A stretch of 64,000 nt of DNA, from positions 186,001 through 250,000 of the forward strand of contig NZ_OZ035011.1 in assembly GCF_964031165.1 (NCBI RefSeq), given 5' to 3'. This stretch comes from Rickettsiella endosymbiont of Rhagonycha lignosa (GTDB taxonomy: Bacteria; Pseudomonadota; Gammaproteobacteria; Diplorickettsiales; Diplorickettsiaceae). Of this stretch, positions 25,816 to 35,498 are shown in pieces; positions within the stretch are counted from its first letter, which is position 1; every line of letters begins with the position of its first letter. The notes below the pieces were generated by a model. That model made no database searches. It was given only the letters and a program-made list of their open reading frames with translations, and was not told where the DNA came from. The translations under genes were made by a program, and so were the position numbers.

Positions 25816-27827
25816 CTCAAGCACATCAGGATCAATTATCTGCTATCAAAAAAAATATTGAAAAGAGTCATGAATACTTTCAAGAGAATGTAAAACGATT
25901 TAATTATTTTCGCCAATTTGTTTTTCAATCGTCCCTTTCAGAAGCTGATCGAGCTGCTTTACGCGAAACCAACAAACCTATTCTTGAATTTAATAGTCTA
26001 GAAGCGTTTATTTCTCGACTAAGAGGTGAGTTTTCTAAGCAAGAACCTTCTATTACCGTGCGTTTATTAGATCAGAGTGGATTAGATCCCAACTTACCTT
26101 TAATTTTAGAAGGTCATTTGCGATCGATCTTTGATGAAGCTAATCATAATGGCTGCTCCTATGAAGTTTATACCGATATCTTAAGTGGCGGCTTTAGTGC
26201 CATGAAAGTATGGACTGAATATCAACATGAAAAAAGTTTTGATCAAGTAATTAAAATAGGCAGGGTCTATGATCCGACCTTAGTTGGGTTTGATCCTTTA
26301 GCTATTTTGCCGCACAAAGGTGATGGTCGTTATTGTTTTGAGTTGATTCCCAAAACAAAAGAAGAATTTCGAGCAGAATATCCTGATATTGATTTATCCA
26401 CGATTAAATTTTCTAAAAATCTACAAGGATTTAGTTGGTCTTATCAAAACCAACAGGAAGAGGTTTTATTGTTATGTGATTATTATGTAAAAAAGAAAAA
26501 ATCTAAAAAATTGGTTCGTTTAAGTAATGGTCATACTTTGCTATCAGAAGAATACCAAAAACTTGTTCAACACTGGCAGGAAACAGGCAGATTGGATCAG
26601 ATCCCTCATATCCTAGAGGAACGAACCACTGCTCTAGAAACAATCCATCGATATCGCTTGATCGAATCCACTGTATTAAGCCATGAAGAAACAAGTTATC
26701 AATTTTTACCGATCGTTTACGTCGATGGAAACTCGATACGTTTAAGTAACAATGGTCAAACTAAGCAAGTAACACGCCCATATGTCTATCATGCAATCGG
26801 TAATCAAAAATTAAAAAACTTTGCGGGTCAGTGCTTAGCGAATGAGCTTGAAAACATGGTCATGCATAAATGGAAAGTTGCTGCTGAAGCGATACCTGAA
26901 AAATATTTAGAAGCCTATACCAATCCTCAAAAAGCCAGCGTCTTAGTGTATAACGCCTTTCAAGAAGGCAGCCAAGGAACGATTCCGTTACCGCCACCAC
27001 AAGAAGTTGGGCGTGTCAGTGCGCCGCCTGAAATCATTCAAACCTTTACCAGCACAGATGCAACCATGCAATCCATTTTAGGATCCTATGATGCATCACT
27101 TGGTATTAACAACAATCAACTCAGTGGAATCGCGATTGTAGAAGGTGCTACGCAATCCAATGCGGCCGCTATGCCGTATGTGGTGAGTTTCTTGCAATCC
27201 TTAAATCAAATAGCACAGATTATTGTCGATCTTATTCCTAAGTATTATGTAACACCTAGAACCTTACCCATTACTTTAGCGAATGGTAAACGTAATTATG
27301 CACTCATCAATCAACAAGGAGGCATTGATCTCAAATATCGCAGTGAACAGTTAGAAGTATCTATTAGTGCGGGTGTTAATTTTGCGATACAAAAATCTAG
27401 AGCTTTACAGAAAATCATTGCCTTGATGCAAGCCTCTCCCTTGTTTGCTCAGTTTATCAATACGGAAGGATTACCCATCTTATTGGACAACTTAGAAATA
27501 CGTGGCATTGATCAATTGAAAGCACAAGCCGAAACCTTCGTTCAGCAATTAAAATTCCAGCAACAGCAGCAAATGAATCAACCAAATCCTCTTCAAGAAA
27601 AAATCAATTTAGAAAAAACCAAACTTGCAGCGGAATTACAACAGAATCAATTACAGCATGCACATAAAACGATGGAATTAGGCTTAACCAAAAACTCCAT
27701 CGACACCGATCGAATGAAACTTATGGCAGATGTACAAATAGCTCACAACCAAAATCTTGTACAGCTGCAAAAAGCTCAAACTGAGCGTTTGGCAAAGGAA
27801 ATTGAGTGGGCGATGAAAAATCGATAG
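25809..27827 (+). CDS. portal protein, P22 gp1-like
   Basis: The 672-aa size fits the large P22-type portal, the dodecameric ring through which DNA enters and leaves. The central region has YDPTLVGFDPLA (about residue 155) and the long middle domain. A helical barrel rich in Gln lies at 585-672 (FQQQQQMNQPNPLQ), as in P22. It overlaps the large terminase gene by 7 bp. Normally scaffold and coat genes follow directly; here a three-gene cassette intervenes. Confidence 0.88.
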   Translation: MVAQAHQDQLSAIKKNIEKSHEYFQENVKRFNYFRQFVFQSSLSEADRAALRETNKPILEFNSLEAFISRLRGEFSKQEPSITVRLLDQSGLDPNLPLILEGHLRSIFDEANHNGCSYEVYTDILSGGFSAMKVWTEYQHEKSFDQVIKIGRVYDPTLVGFDPLAILPHKGDGRYCFELIPKTKEEFRAEYPDIDLSTIKFSKNLQGFSWSYQNQQEEVLLLCDYYVKKKKSKKLVRLSNGHTLLSEEYQKLVQHWQETGRLDQIPHILEERTTALETIHRYRLIESTVLSHEETSYQFLPIVYVDGNSIRLSNNGQTKQVTRPYVYHAIGNQKLKNFAGQCLANELENMVMHKWKVAAEAIPEKYLEAYTNPQKASVLVYNAFQEGSQGTIPLPPPQEVGRVSAPPEIIQTFTSTDATMQSILGSYDASLGINNNQLSGIAIVEGATQSNAAAMPYVVSFLQSLNQIAQIIVDLIPKYYVTPRTLPITLANGKRNYALINQQGGIDLKYRSEQLEVSISAGVNFAIQKSRALQKIIALMQASPLFAQFINTEGLPILLDNLEIRGIDQLKAQAETFVQQLKFQQQQQMNQPNPLQEKINLEKTKLAAELQQNQLQHAHKTMELGLTKNSIDTDRMKLMADVQIAHNQNLVQLQKAQTERLAKEIEWAMKNR

Positions 27828-27956
27828 TCAAGGTAAACTTTTTTTCTCATTCTTGAAGGCATCAAATTAAGATTTTTGTATATAAAAAATTATATTATCT
27901 TATATTTCGAAATAATATTGTATAATAGGTTTAATCAGTGAGAATGGAAATTTCAA

Positions 27957-28418
27957 ATGAAAGAAAAGGATGTATTCGCTCCTCCAATTATATATAAAAA
28001 TAATTTTTATACTTTAGAGCATACTACTTCTTTCAATATTCCTGGGTATCTCATTCTCTTTTTTAATAAAAATAAACCTTTTCACGAACAATCTCCAGAA
28101 ATATTGAGCTCATTAGGCCATATTTTAGCCTTAGCAATTTTTTGCATTAAAGAAGTCATACAAACAAATTATGTATACTGTCTTTCTTTTGGTGAGGGAT
28201 TAAAGATACCTCATTTTCATTTATTTCCAAGAACCGATCAAATAAAGGCTGAATATCAATTAATTAATCCGTCATCTATTCAGGGAAATATTTCTGGTCC
28301 AGATTTATTTGCATGGATAATGAAAAGCAAAAATGGCAAATATTCCAATGTAGAATTAATTTCCAATAGAATTACTGATAAATTTTTAGAACAAAAAAAT
28401 AATTATTTAAAGGAATAA
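27957..28418 (+). CDS. HIT-like protein (cargo cassette gene 1)
   Basis: The 153-aa protein has the HIT-fold pattern. YTLEHTTSFNIPGYLILFF is the first strand pair. YCLSFGEGLKIPHFHLFPR (about residues 72-92) is the active-site strand, with His86 and His88. HIT hydrolases and transferases act on nucleotide phosphoramidates, dinucleoside polyphosphates or nucleotide sugars through a His-x-His-x-His/Gln triad; here the third position is Phe90, which is unusual. A TATAAT at 27921-27926 may be the -10 of a private promoter. The nucleotidyltransferase gene starts 4 bp after its stop, so the two work together. Confidence 0.7.
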   Translation: MKEKDVFAPPIIYKNNFYTLEHTTSFNIPGYLILFFNKNKPFHEQSPEILSSLGHILALAIFCIKEVIQTNYVYCLSFGEGLKIPHFHLFPRTDQIKAEYQLINPSSIQGNISGPDLFAWIMKSKNGKYSNVELISNRITDKFLEQKNNYLKE

Positions 28419-28422
28419 ATTA

Positions 28423-29457
28423 ATGTATAAATTAAACACAGAAAAATATTTAAATGATTCCTTTGATAAGGAACAAAGTATTGAAAAAAGAAAAAAAATA
28501 TCCATAGCTGTCCTAGACTATTATTCAAAAATACCAAATATCTTCGGGATTATGTTAGTTGGATCATTGCAAGGATTACCCAGAGATAAATTTTCAGATT
28601 TTGATTTTTTTTTAATTTATCATAAAACTCCACCTGCATTGGAAAGTAGAACTCAATTTATACAAGATCATGTCAGATCAAATTTTATTTATGCATTAAA
28701 TTATGTTTCCAATGAGTATGGTGTGTCTGATGATTTTGATTGGGACGGCATAGAGGTTTGTACTTCATTTTATTCATTAGATGAAATGAAACAAAATATA
28801 CAAGATGTTCTTATTAAAATGGATTATAAAAGAAAAGGATTCTATTATCCCATGGCTTTTGTTGCCGCTGTTGCAGACGGCTCAATTTTATTTGAAAGGA
28901 AAAATAAATTAAGTGAGATTAAACAGCTATGTAAAATATATCCAGAAAATTTGAGACATAAAGTTTTATTCGAAGAAAAGGGATTTTTATCTTATTATCA
29001 AGATAGAATGAATTTAGCCGCATATCGTAATGATTATATATATTTCAATGATCTAGTTCAGCTTTTTATTGATAGTTCTCTACAAACTATTTTTTCTTAT
29101 AATAAAATTTACTTTTACTCTAAAAAAGAAATCAATAAGAAAATTTACAAATTAATAGATAAACCTGATGATTTAGCGAATAATATACAAGAACTAATAA
29201 ACATTGAAAATGATAAAGATATATATACAAAGAAAAAAGAAATAGTTGATTCGATTGCAACTAGTTTAAGAAAGTACAATTCTGACTTTCCTGTTTTAGA
29301 TAAAACTCCTGCAAATGACTCACAGTTTATTTTAAATAAACACAATTGGTTACTACCAGTGGGTATAGTTACAGCGGCTGCGGGAGTAGCTTTTTTTAAA
29401 CTGGGTTCGAAGAATGTAATAAATACTATTAGTGAAAATTTGTCGCTCTCTAAATAA
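28423..29457 (+). CDS. nucleotidyltransferase with C-terminal membrane anchor (cargo cassette gene 2)
   Basis: The 344-aa protein has the polymerase-beta superfamily motif GS...DxD: Gly47-Ser48 in VGSLQGLPRDKF and Asp59/Asp61 in SDFDFFLIY. The helical C-terminal half (CKIYPENLRHKVL, then YFNDLVQLFIDSSLQ) resembles DUF4037/aminoglycoside-adenylyltransferase-like proteins, which transfer NMP to a small molecule or protein. Residues 308-326 (NWLLPVGIVTAAAGVAFF) form a single hydrophobic helix close to the C-terminus, so the enzyme is probably tail-anchored in a membrane. The substrate is unknown. It is very AT-rich compared with the head genes around it. Confidence 0.78.
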   Translation: MYKLNTEKYLNDSFDKEQSIEKRKKISIAVLDYYSKIPNIFGIMLVGSLQGLPRDKFSDFDFFLIYHKTPPALESRTQFIQDHVRSNFIYALNYVSNEYGVSDDFDWDGIEVCTSFYSLDEMKQNIQDVLIKMDYKRKGFYYPMAFVAAVADGSILFERKNKLSEIKQLCKIYPENLRHKVLFEEKGFLSYYQDRMNLAAYRNDYIYFNDLVQLFIDSSLQTIFSYNKIYFYSKKEINKKIYKLIDKPDDLANNIQELINIENDKDIYTKKKEIVDSIATSLRKYNSDFPVLDKTPANDSQFILNKHNWLLPVGIVTAAAGVAFFKLGSKNVINTISENLSLSK

Positions 29458-29492
29458 ATAATTTTAAAAAAATAAAATAAGTAAAATAAATC

Positions 29493-31169
29493 ATGTTGAC
29501 AGATAAATTTATTAATGAAAACTTTCTAGATCCAAAAGAAAAAAATTATAATATTTTATTAAAAAATATAGAATCAATATTGAAAATTAGTTCGGAAAAT
29601 ATATCTACAGAGTCGCCAATTAAGCACAAAAAAATAAAATTAATTGATAAGTCTATATCAAATGAAATTAATGAAATACCACTATTATTGAGTTCAACTG
29701 AAAAAATTATTGAAAAAATAGCGGAAATATTTGAAGGAAGAGTGCGTTGGAATAGCCCTTATGCTTTACTTAATATTGCGCCCGCGCCTCTTTTAGTTAC
29801 AGTAGCCGCCACTACAGTTGCTTCTCTTTATAACCAAAATGCTTTATGGGATTTTACATCTGGTGATATCATATTTTTTGAAAAAAAAGTTATAAAAGCA
29901 TTAACCGAACTAATTGGATGGGACTTTAAACTTTCAGAAGGACTATCAACCTATGGGGGGAAAGCCACTCTATTGTATGCTATTAAAATAGGCTTACATA
30001 AATTTAATATTGATATTATTAATGAAGGAATTAAAAAAGAATATTTTGTTATTGCAAGTGATCGTGCGCATTATTCTATTCCTGATATTTGTAATTATCT
30101 AGGTATTGGTTCTGCTAATTTTATACAAATCAATACAGATACTAAGGGAAAAATGATTTTATCTGATTTTTATAAAAAGACAGAAAAATTGCTAAAAGAT
30201 GATAAAACTATTGTTTGTATTATCCTAAATGCAGGAACCACGATTGATATGTGCATTGACCCTATTTTTGAAATTAGAAAAATAGTTAATATCTTGTTTG
30301 AGAAATATAAGAAAGAAAAAATGCCCCACATTCATGCTGATAGTGTGGCAGGATGGGCTTGGCTCTTTTTTAAAGATATTAATATTAATAAGCTCGATAT
30401 GAAAATAAATCCTAAAAAAATATTAACTATCTATAAATCTATTTCCCAAATAGCTCATGCAGATTCTTTTTCTGCTGATTTTCATAAAACAGGATTATCG
30501 CCTTATTGCTCAACTTTCTTTATTGTAAAAAATCATCAAGATATATATTCTCTTACTAAACATGGAGAATCTAACCTTAAAAATTTGAATAATTTTGGAG
30601 ATTTTCATGTGCATCATTTTTCATTAGAGAATTCTCGAAGTTCACTTGGCATCGTTTCTGCTTATGTTGCTTTACAAAAATTAGGCTGGACTGGTTTTCA
30701 ACACTATTTAATTAAAATGTTAGCAATTGGAAACCTATTTAGAAAGATTATTTTAGATTCTTATAATATGTATATTCATATAATTAACTCAAATACAAAT
30801 GGTTTTGAAACTTTGATAAAAATAAACTTTTTTGCAGATAAAAAATCCTGGAATGAGATATTGCTATCATCTATAGATGAGAAAAATACTTACATTAATA
30901 TTTGTTTAAAATTTAAGGATTTTATTTATAATAAAATATTTAATGAACTTCAAGACTTGCCACTTATAGGATTTGTACCATTTTATAAAATTCAAAGCAT
31001 AGATGAGCCATTACCTTGTTATTTAATATATCCAATGTCTCTTTTTACAACCGAAAAGGATATAATTAATATTCTAGATTCCTTAATTAGTTTAAAGTAT
31101 AAATTTGAATCTAATATGGATAATTTAGTTGTAAGTAATGTTTCTAACCTATCTACACCTCCTCGGTAA
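29493..31169 (+). CDS. PLP-dependent decarboxylase, group II (cargo cassette gene 3)
   Basis: The 558-aa protein has the fold-type I signature of the glutamate/tyrosine/aromatic amino-acid decarboxylase group. STYGGKATLLYAIKIGL (about residues 152-168) binds the PLP phosphate. HIHADSVAGWAWLFF (about 279-293) supplies the Asp under the pyridine ring. ADSFSADFHKTGLSPY (about 324-339) contains Lys332, the Schiff-base lysine. The N-terminal 80 residues and the C-terminal 150 are unrecognised. It likely converts an amino acid to an amine plus CO2. It follows the nucleotidyltransferase gene by 35 bp and shares its AT-rich codon use. Confidence 0.83.
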   Translation: MLTDKFINENFLDPKEKNYNILLKNIESILKISSENISTESPIKHKKIKLIDKSISNEINEIPLLLSSTEKIIEKIAEIFEGRVRWNSPYALLNIAPAPLLVTVAATTVASLYNQNALWDFTSGDIIFFEKKVIKALTELIGWDFKLSEGLSTYGGKATLLYAIKIGLHKFNIDIINEGIKKEYFVIASDRAHYSIPDICNYLGIGSANFIQINTDTKGKMILSDFYKKTEKLLKDDKTIVCIILNAGTTIDMCIDPIFEIRKIVNILFEKYKKEKMPHIHADSVAGWAWLFFKDININKLDMKINPKKILTIYKSISQIAHADSFSADFHKTGLSPYCSTFFIVKNHQDIYSLTKHGESNLKNLNNFGDFHVHHFSLENSRSSLGIVSAYVALQKLGWTGFQHYLIKMLAIGNLFRKIILDSYNMYIHIINSNTNGFETLIKINFFADKKSWNEILLSSIDEKNTYINICLKFKDFIYNKIFNELQDLPLIGFVPFYKIQSIDEPLPCYLIYPMSLFTTEKDIINILDSLISLKYKFESNMDNLVVSNVSNLSTPPR

Positions 31170-31452
31170 ATTTTTTTTTAATTAATGCATATTAACTTTT
31201 CTTTACCTGTAGAAAGCAACCCTGAATTTTCAATCTAATACACTTTCAAGAAAATTTTCCTAACCATACCCCCATATATACCGTTGGCAATTTACATTAG
31301 GTATTTAGATAATAATCCAATAAATACTATAAAAGTATTTATTGAGACTCCTGCGTCGTGGAGATTTTACGGAGCTATCCGGAGTAAATAGTCGGGACTT
31401 AGACGATTTTAAGGCTTAATCGTGACGGGGATAATGTCGGAGGAAGTGAAGA

Positions 31453-32127
31453 ATGAATGAAAATATAACGATGGAAAATATACCCAATACTGAAGCAAAC
31501 ATTGAAACTGAATCCGCCGTACCTGTTGAAAAAACGATACCGCAATCCGTGGTTGATAATGTCGTTAAACAAGCAAAAAATCATGCGTATGAACAAGGTA
31601 AAAAGGTAGCCAAAGAAGAATTAGCTCAACAAGCGAATACTTCTGCTTCTAGCCAAACTTCAACGCCGCTAACGACAGAAGATGTACAAAATATGATTTC
31701 CAATCATACGTCTCAACAAGTCAATGAATGGCAAGCTCAACAAATCGCACAACAGTTTTTAAGTAAATTAAGTTTAGCCAAAGATAAATATCCCGATTTT
31801 GAAGAAACATTAGCGAATCTAGAAGTACACAAATTTCCTGAAGTAGTGCAACTCGCTAATAATGTTGATAATACCGCAGAAATTATGTATGAATTAGGTA
31901 AAAATCCTAGTAAAGCGGTGATATTAAAACAATTAGCTCAATTGAATCCTAAAATGGGTGCTTTAGAAATACAGCGCTTATCGGATTCCATTAAACAAAA
32001 TCAAGCTGCAAAACAAGGGCCAATCGCACATCCACCTCTTTCTCAACTCTCACCCTCATTAACAAAAATAGATAATGGTCCAGTTACCGTCAGTGATTAT
32101 CGTAATCAAGCTTGGTTACGCGCTTAA
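31453..32127 (+). CDS. phage scaffolding protein
   Basis: The 224-aa protein is acidic at the N-terminus, Gln/Ala-rich and nearly all helical (VVKQAKNHAYEQGKKVAKEE at about 38-57; NEWQAQQIAQQFLSKL near 96). It ends with a short basic tail (SDYRNQAWLRA). It lies between portal and coat in P22 gene order, where gp8 scaffold guides prohead assembly. GGAGGAAG precedes the ATG. No protease motif is seen. Confidence 0.8.
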   Translation: MNENITMENIPNTEANIETESAVPVEKTIPQSVVDNVVKQAKNHAYEQGKKVAKEELAQQANTSASSQTSTPLTTEDVQNMISNHTSQQVNEWQAQQIAQQFLSKLSLAKDKYPDFEETLANLEVHKFPEVVQLANNVDNTAEIMYELGKNPSKAVILKQLAQLNPKMGALEIQRLSDSIKQNQAAKQGPIAHPPLSQLSPSLTKIDNGPVTVSDYRNQAWLRA

Positions 32128-32189
32128 CTGCTGATTCACTTAACCATTATCTCCACAATAATAATACGAATGTACGGAGATTATTTTTC

Positions 32190-33431
32190 ATGGCATTGCC
32201 AAATAACAATCTAGAACAAGTTGTTACCTATCAAGCCTCAAGTTTAGCTTATTTATTAAATCTTAATTGTTTTGTTTCCACAGCAAATACTCAATTTAAA
32301 AACTTTGAAAAAATCGAAGCGAATTTAGGTGATACGATTAGTTTTGATAAACCGCCTCGCTATGTCACCAACGATTCTTTGATTGCAAAATTTCAAGACT
32401 CTGAACATCGTGAACATACACTGACTGTTGATAAAGCCGCCAATACCGCATATGCCTTTAATGTGCAGCAGTTTATTTTTAATGTCAGAGATTATATGGA
32501 AAAATTTGGTAAAGCTGCCATTGCAGAATTATCAGCCAAAGTAGAAGCCGATGTTGCTTGCAATGCCTTAACACATACCTATCGTTTTTATGGTGATGGA
32601 AAAAAAGCGCTTAATAGTTATGGTGATTTGGCGCAGATGTTAGCTAATTACCGTAATTATGGCGCAACGCAAGATTCTCCCAAAGTGTATTTACCGGATA
32701 TGGCTATCCCCTCCATTATTAATAGTGGTCTTAGCCAGTTTGTTTTAGATCGAAACAAAGAAACGGCTAATTCCTGGGAACTCGGCAACTTTGCACGTGC
32801 TCAATTTTATCAATCCAATTTATTACCCATTCATTTAGCAGGAGATTGTGGAAATGCGAGTACTCTTTTAACGGTAGAAAGCACCAATGATCCGAGTGGT
32901 AAAAATATCACGCAGTTAACCTTAAGTGGTGTTGATAAGAAATCAGCGAATGCTTTTAAAACGAACGATCTTATTCAATTTCAAGATACGGATGTATTTA
33001 AACTGCGTTACTTAACCTTCATTGGCCATCAACCCTCAGCACAACCTGTGCAATGTCGGGTAATTAAAGATGCGGCTTCAGATGATAAAGGCAATGTGAC
33101 GATTAATATTTTTCCCGCTTTAGTGGCTGATTCGAGTACTGCGTATCAGAATATCACCACTAACATTGTCAAAGGCATGCAAATCAAAGCCTTACCTAAC
33201 CATCGGGCAGGTTTAATTGTCGGGGGCAATGCCTTATACGTGGGCATGCCCCGTTTACCGGAAGAAGTTCCTTTTCCGACAGCTAATCAAGCTGATTCTG
33301 ATACGGGTGTTTCTTTACGCATGTATTACGGTTCATTGTTCGGTCAAAATCAACGTGGTTTTGTGCATGATGTGATTTGGGGCTCGACCTTAGTGGATGA
33401 ATATGCCATGAGGATTGTGTTTCCAGTATAA
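32190..33431 (+). CDS. major capsid protein, P22 coat-like
   Basis: The start at 32190 is chosen because ACGGAGAT lies upstream and because it yields MALPNNNLEQVV, like the MAL start of P22 coat. An in-frame ATG at 32112 would overlap the scaffold gene. The 413-aa protein fits the gp5 family: KPPRYVTNDS in the N-arm region, KVEADVACNALTHTYRF in the spine helix (about 120), a middle insertion with FKTNDLIQFQDTDVFKLRYL near 260, and a C-terminal MYYGSLFGQNQRGF strand. It builds the HK97-fold icosahedral shell. Confidence 0.87.
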   Translation: MALPNNNLEQVVTYQASSLAYLLNLNCFVSTANTQFKNFEKIEANLGDTISFDKPPRYVTNDSLIAKFQDSEHREHTLTVDKAANTAYAFNVQQFIFNVRDYMEKFGKAAIAELSAKVEADVACNALTHTYRFYGDGKKALNSYGDLAQMLANYRNYGATQDSPKVYLPDMAIPSIINSGLSQFVLDRNKETANSWELGNFARAQFYQSNLLPIHLAGDCGNASTLLTVESTNDPSGKNITQLTLSGVDKKSANAFKTNDLIQFQDTDVFKLRYLTFIGHQPSAQPVQCRVIKDAASDDKGNVTINIFPALVADSSTAYQNITTNIVKGMQIKALPNHRAGLIVGGNALYVGMPRLPEEVPFPTANQADSDTGVSLRMYYGSLFGQNQRGFVHDVIWGSTLVDEYAMRIVFPV

Positions 33432-33453
33432 AAAATAATAAAAAGGATCCCGC

Positions 33454-34113
33454 ATGAGTTGTACGGTGACTGAAATAATTACTAAGGCCTGGAATTTATC
33501 GGGCATCGTCGCAGCCCAAGCAGAAACCGTCAGTGGTGATCAACTAAGCGATGGGCTTGAACATCTGAATGATTTTTTGGCCTTGCAGAATGCGAATGCT
33601 CGAATGATTCCTTATACGCGTGTTCAACAACTCACTTGTGTAGCGCATTCGGAAGAACTGTTTGTTCAGCATTTACTGAGTTTAGATTCATTAACATTAA
33701 GTGAAGAAAAACCCAGTTGTTATTTATTACAGTCCTTACCTTTATTAGGAAGAAAACAATATTTTAATCAAGATTCTTCTTTATTTTTACGACCACGGTT
33801 TTATCATTTAGAAAAAACCAAAGGGGGAAGTCTTCTTTTTTTAAGTCCCACACCGGATAAGACTTATTCTCTTAAACTCGTTGGGAAATTTGGTTTAACC
33901 GAAGTCAATCCTAATGATGATTTAAGTGCGATCTTTGATCGCGATTATCTTCTCTATCTTCGCTATGGTTTAGCCGATTATTTATGTGATCTTTATAACC
34001 ATCCCTTTTCAGCTAAAGGAAAACTAAAAGAAATAGAAAGAAAATTACTTGATGCATCCCCCCTTGATCTGAGTATGGAGAAGATCTTCATGTTTCATTC
34101 GAAAACAGTATGA
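33454..34113 (+). CDS. head-completion / tail accessory factor, P22 gp4-like
   Basis: The 219-aa protein begins with the gp4-type helical start VTEIITKAWNLSGIVAAQAE and has LEHLNDFLALQNANARMIPY near 45-65, a family-like block. The C-terminal half includes YLLYLRYGLADYLCDLY (about 167-183). It follows the coat gene and overlaps the gp10-like gene as ATGA. In P22, gp4 binds below the portal ring and closes the packaged head. Confidence 0.8.
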   Translation: MSCTVTEIITKAWNLSGIVAAQAETVSGDQLSDGLEHLNDFLALQNANARMIPYTRVQQLTCVAHSEELFVQHLLSLDSLTLSEEKPSCYLLQSLPLLGRKQYFNQDSSLFLRPRFYHLEKTKGGSLLFLSPTPDKTYSLKLVGKFGLTEVNPNDDLSAIFDRDYLLYLRYGLADYLCDLYNHPFSAKGKLKEIERKLLDASPLDLSMEKIFMFHSKTV

Positions 34114-35498
34114 AACAGCTTCCTGTCGCGATGGTCGGTGGCAATGGTTTTGGTCGTTACCCAAAAATATCTGCTGAACAAACTTTTAATATGCTAGTGA
34201 GTGATGAATTCCTCGTTCCATTTGCCGGTTATAAAAAAGTATTAGCGATTGCAGAAAAAGGATCGGGGCGCGGATTATTTAACAGTGTGCGTTTTAATCA
34301 TTTAATTGCCGTCATCGATAACGGTGTCTACATCATCGGCCGAACCTTGTATGCACAACATATTGGTAGTCTAGAAACCTTTACAGGCGAAGTATTAATT
34401 ACAGAAAACGAAAAAGAGGAGATAGCAATTTGCGATCAAAAAGATATATTTATTTTTAATGTCCGTGATTCAACGTTTAAAAAAGCGGAATTAGATTTTG
34501 TTCCTAGCTTTATTGCTTATCATAATGGTCGTTTTATCGCGCCTGATAGTGAACATGCTGAGTGGCGTTTGTGTGATGAAGAAAATAGTTTGCAGTGGCC
34601 TCAAGATAGCAGCCATGTCGGTGAATTTCAAACTAAAGCGGATAATCCCTTAGCGGTGGTCCCTTTACCAGGAAGAGGTAATGCGCTTTTTGTTATAGGA
34701 TCTACGGTCACAGAATGTTGGTCTGATATAGGGTTAACTCTATTTCCCTACCAACGTGCTTCCAGTTTCAATATTGACTATGGCTGTTTAAATCCAGCAA
34801 CGATTGCTGCAAGTGACCAGTTTACTGTTTGGTTAGCGTGTAATGAGAAATCAGGTCCTGTCATTCTATTAAGTGATGGGGGTTCGATTCAGCAAATTTC
34901 TACCGAAGGGATTAACTTTAAATTTTCGCAGTTAAAAAATCCAAACAATGCTTATGGGTTTTTATTCAAACAAGATGGACATTTAATTTATCAGCTGACT
35001 TTTCCAGAAGATAACTTAACGTACGCCTATGATTTTAATACCCAGCATTTTTTTACACTCACTAATGGATCGTTGGATGCACATATTGCTAAAAAAGCAG
35101 TTTACTTTCATGGCAGTTATTATTTTATTAGTTTTATTGATGGCCATGTGTATGAATTAAATTCCTGCTATAACGAAGCCGACGGAAAAGAGATTCCAAG
35201 AATTAGAATTACACCACCCATCCGTTCTGCTGATACGAATTATTTTATTGCACAAAAATTAACAATTCCTATCGAGCAAGGTCATAGTTCGTCTCTACAA
35301 CGGGTGGATTTATCCTTATCCAAAGATGGAGGAATTACTTTTTGTTCAGCGCTATCTAAAGTTTTAAATCCCTTAGCGCATCGACAAAATCAACTAAGTT
35401 GGTGGCGCTTAGGTCGCACCAATGATCTGACCTTACAGTTTAATTTCTGGGGGCAGGATCGTTTTGTGGTGGGCAATGGCCTCTTGAGTATTCTATGA
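34110..35498 (+). CDS. packaged-DNA stabilisation protein, P22 gp10-like
   Basis: The 462-aa protein matches the size and repeat-rich beta-strand pattern of P22 gp10, the tail hub below gp4. MVGGNGFGRYPKISAEQTFN opens it; GSTVTECWSDIGLTLFPYQ, near residue 195-215, is the family block; and a C-terminal QLSWWRLGRTNDLTLQF (about 428-445) resembles the gp10 end. It overlaps both neighbours by 4 bp (ATGA). Confidence 0.85.
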   Translation: MKQLPVAMVGGNGFGRYPKISAEQTFNMLVSDEFLVPFAGYKKVLAIAEKGSGRGLFNSVRFNHLIAVIDNGVYIIGRTLYAQHIGSLETFTGEVLITENEKEEIAICDQKDIFIFNVRDSTFKKAELDFVPSFIAYHNGRFIAPDSEHAEWRLCDEENSLQWPQDSSHVGEFQTKADNPLAVVPLPGRGNALFVIGSTVTECWSDIGLTLFPYQRASSFNIDYGCLNPATIAASDQFTVWLACNEKSGPVILLSDGGSIQQISTEGINFKFSQLKNPNNAYGFLFKQDGHLIYQLTFPEDNLTYAYDFNTQHFFTLTNGSLDAHIAKKAVYFHGSYYFISFIDGHVYELNSCYNEADGKEIPRIRITPPIRSADTNYFIAQKLTIPIEQGHSSSLQRVDLSLSKDGGITFCSALSKVLNPLAHRQNQLSWWRLGRTNDLTLQFNFWGQDRFVVGNGLLSIL

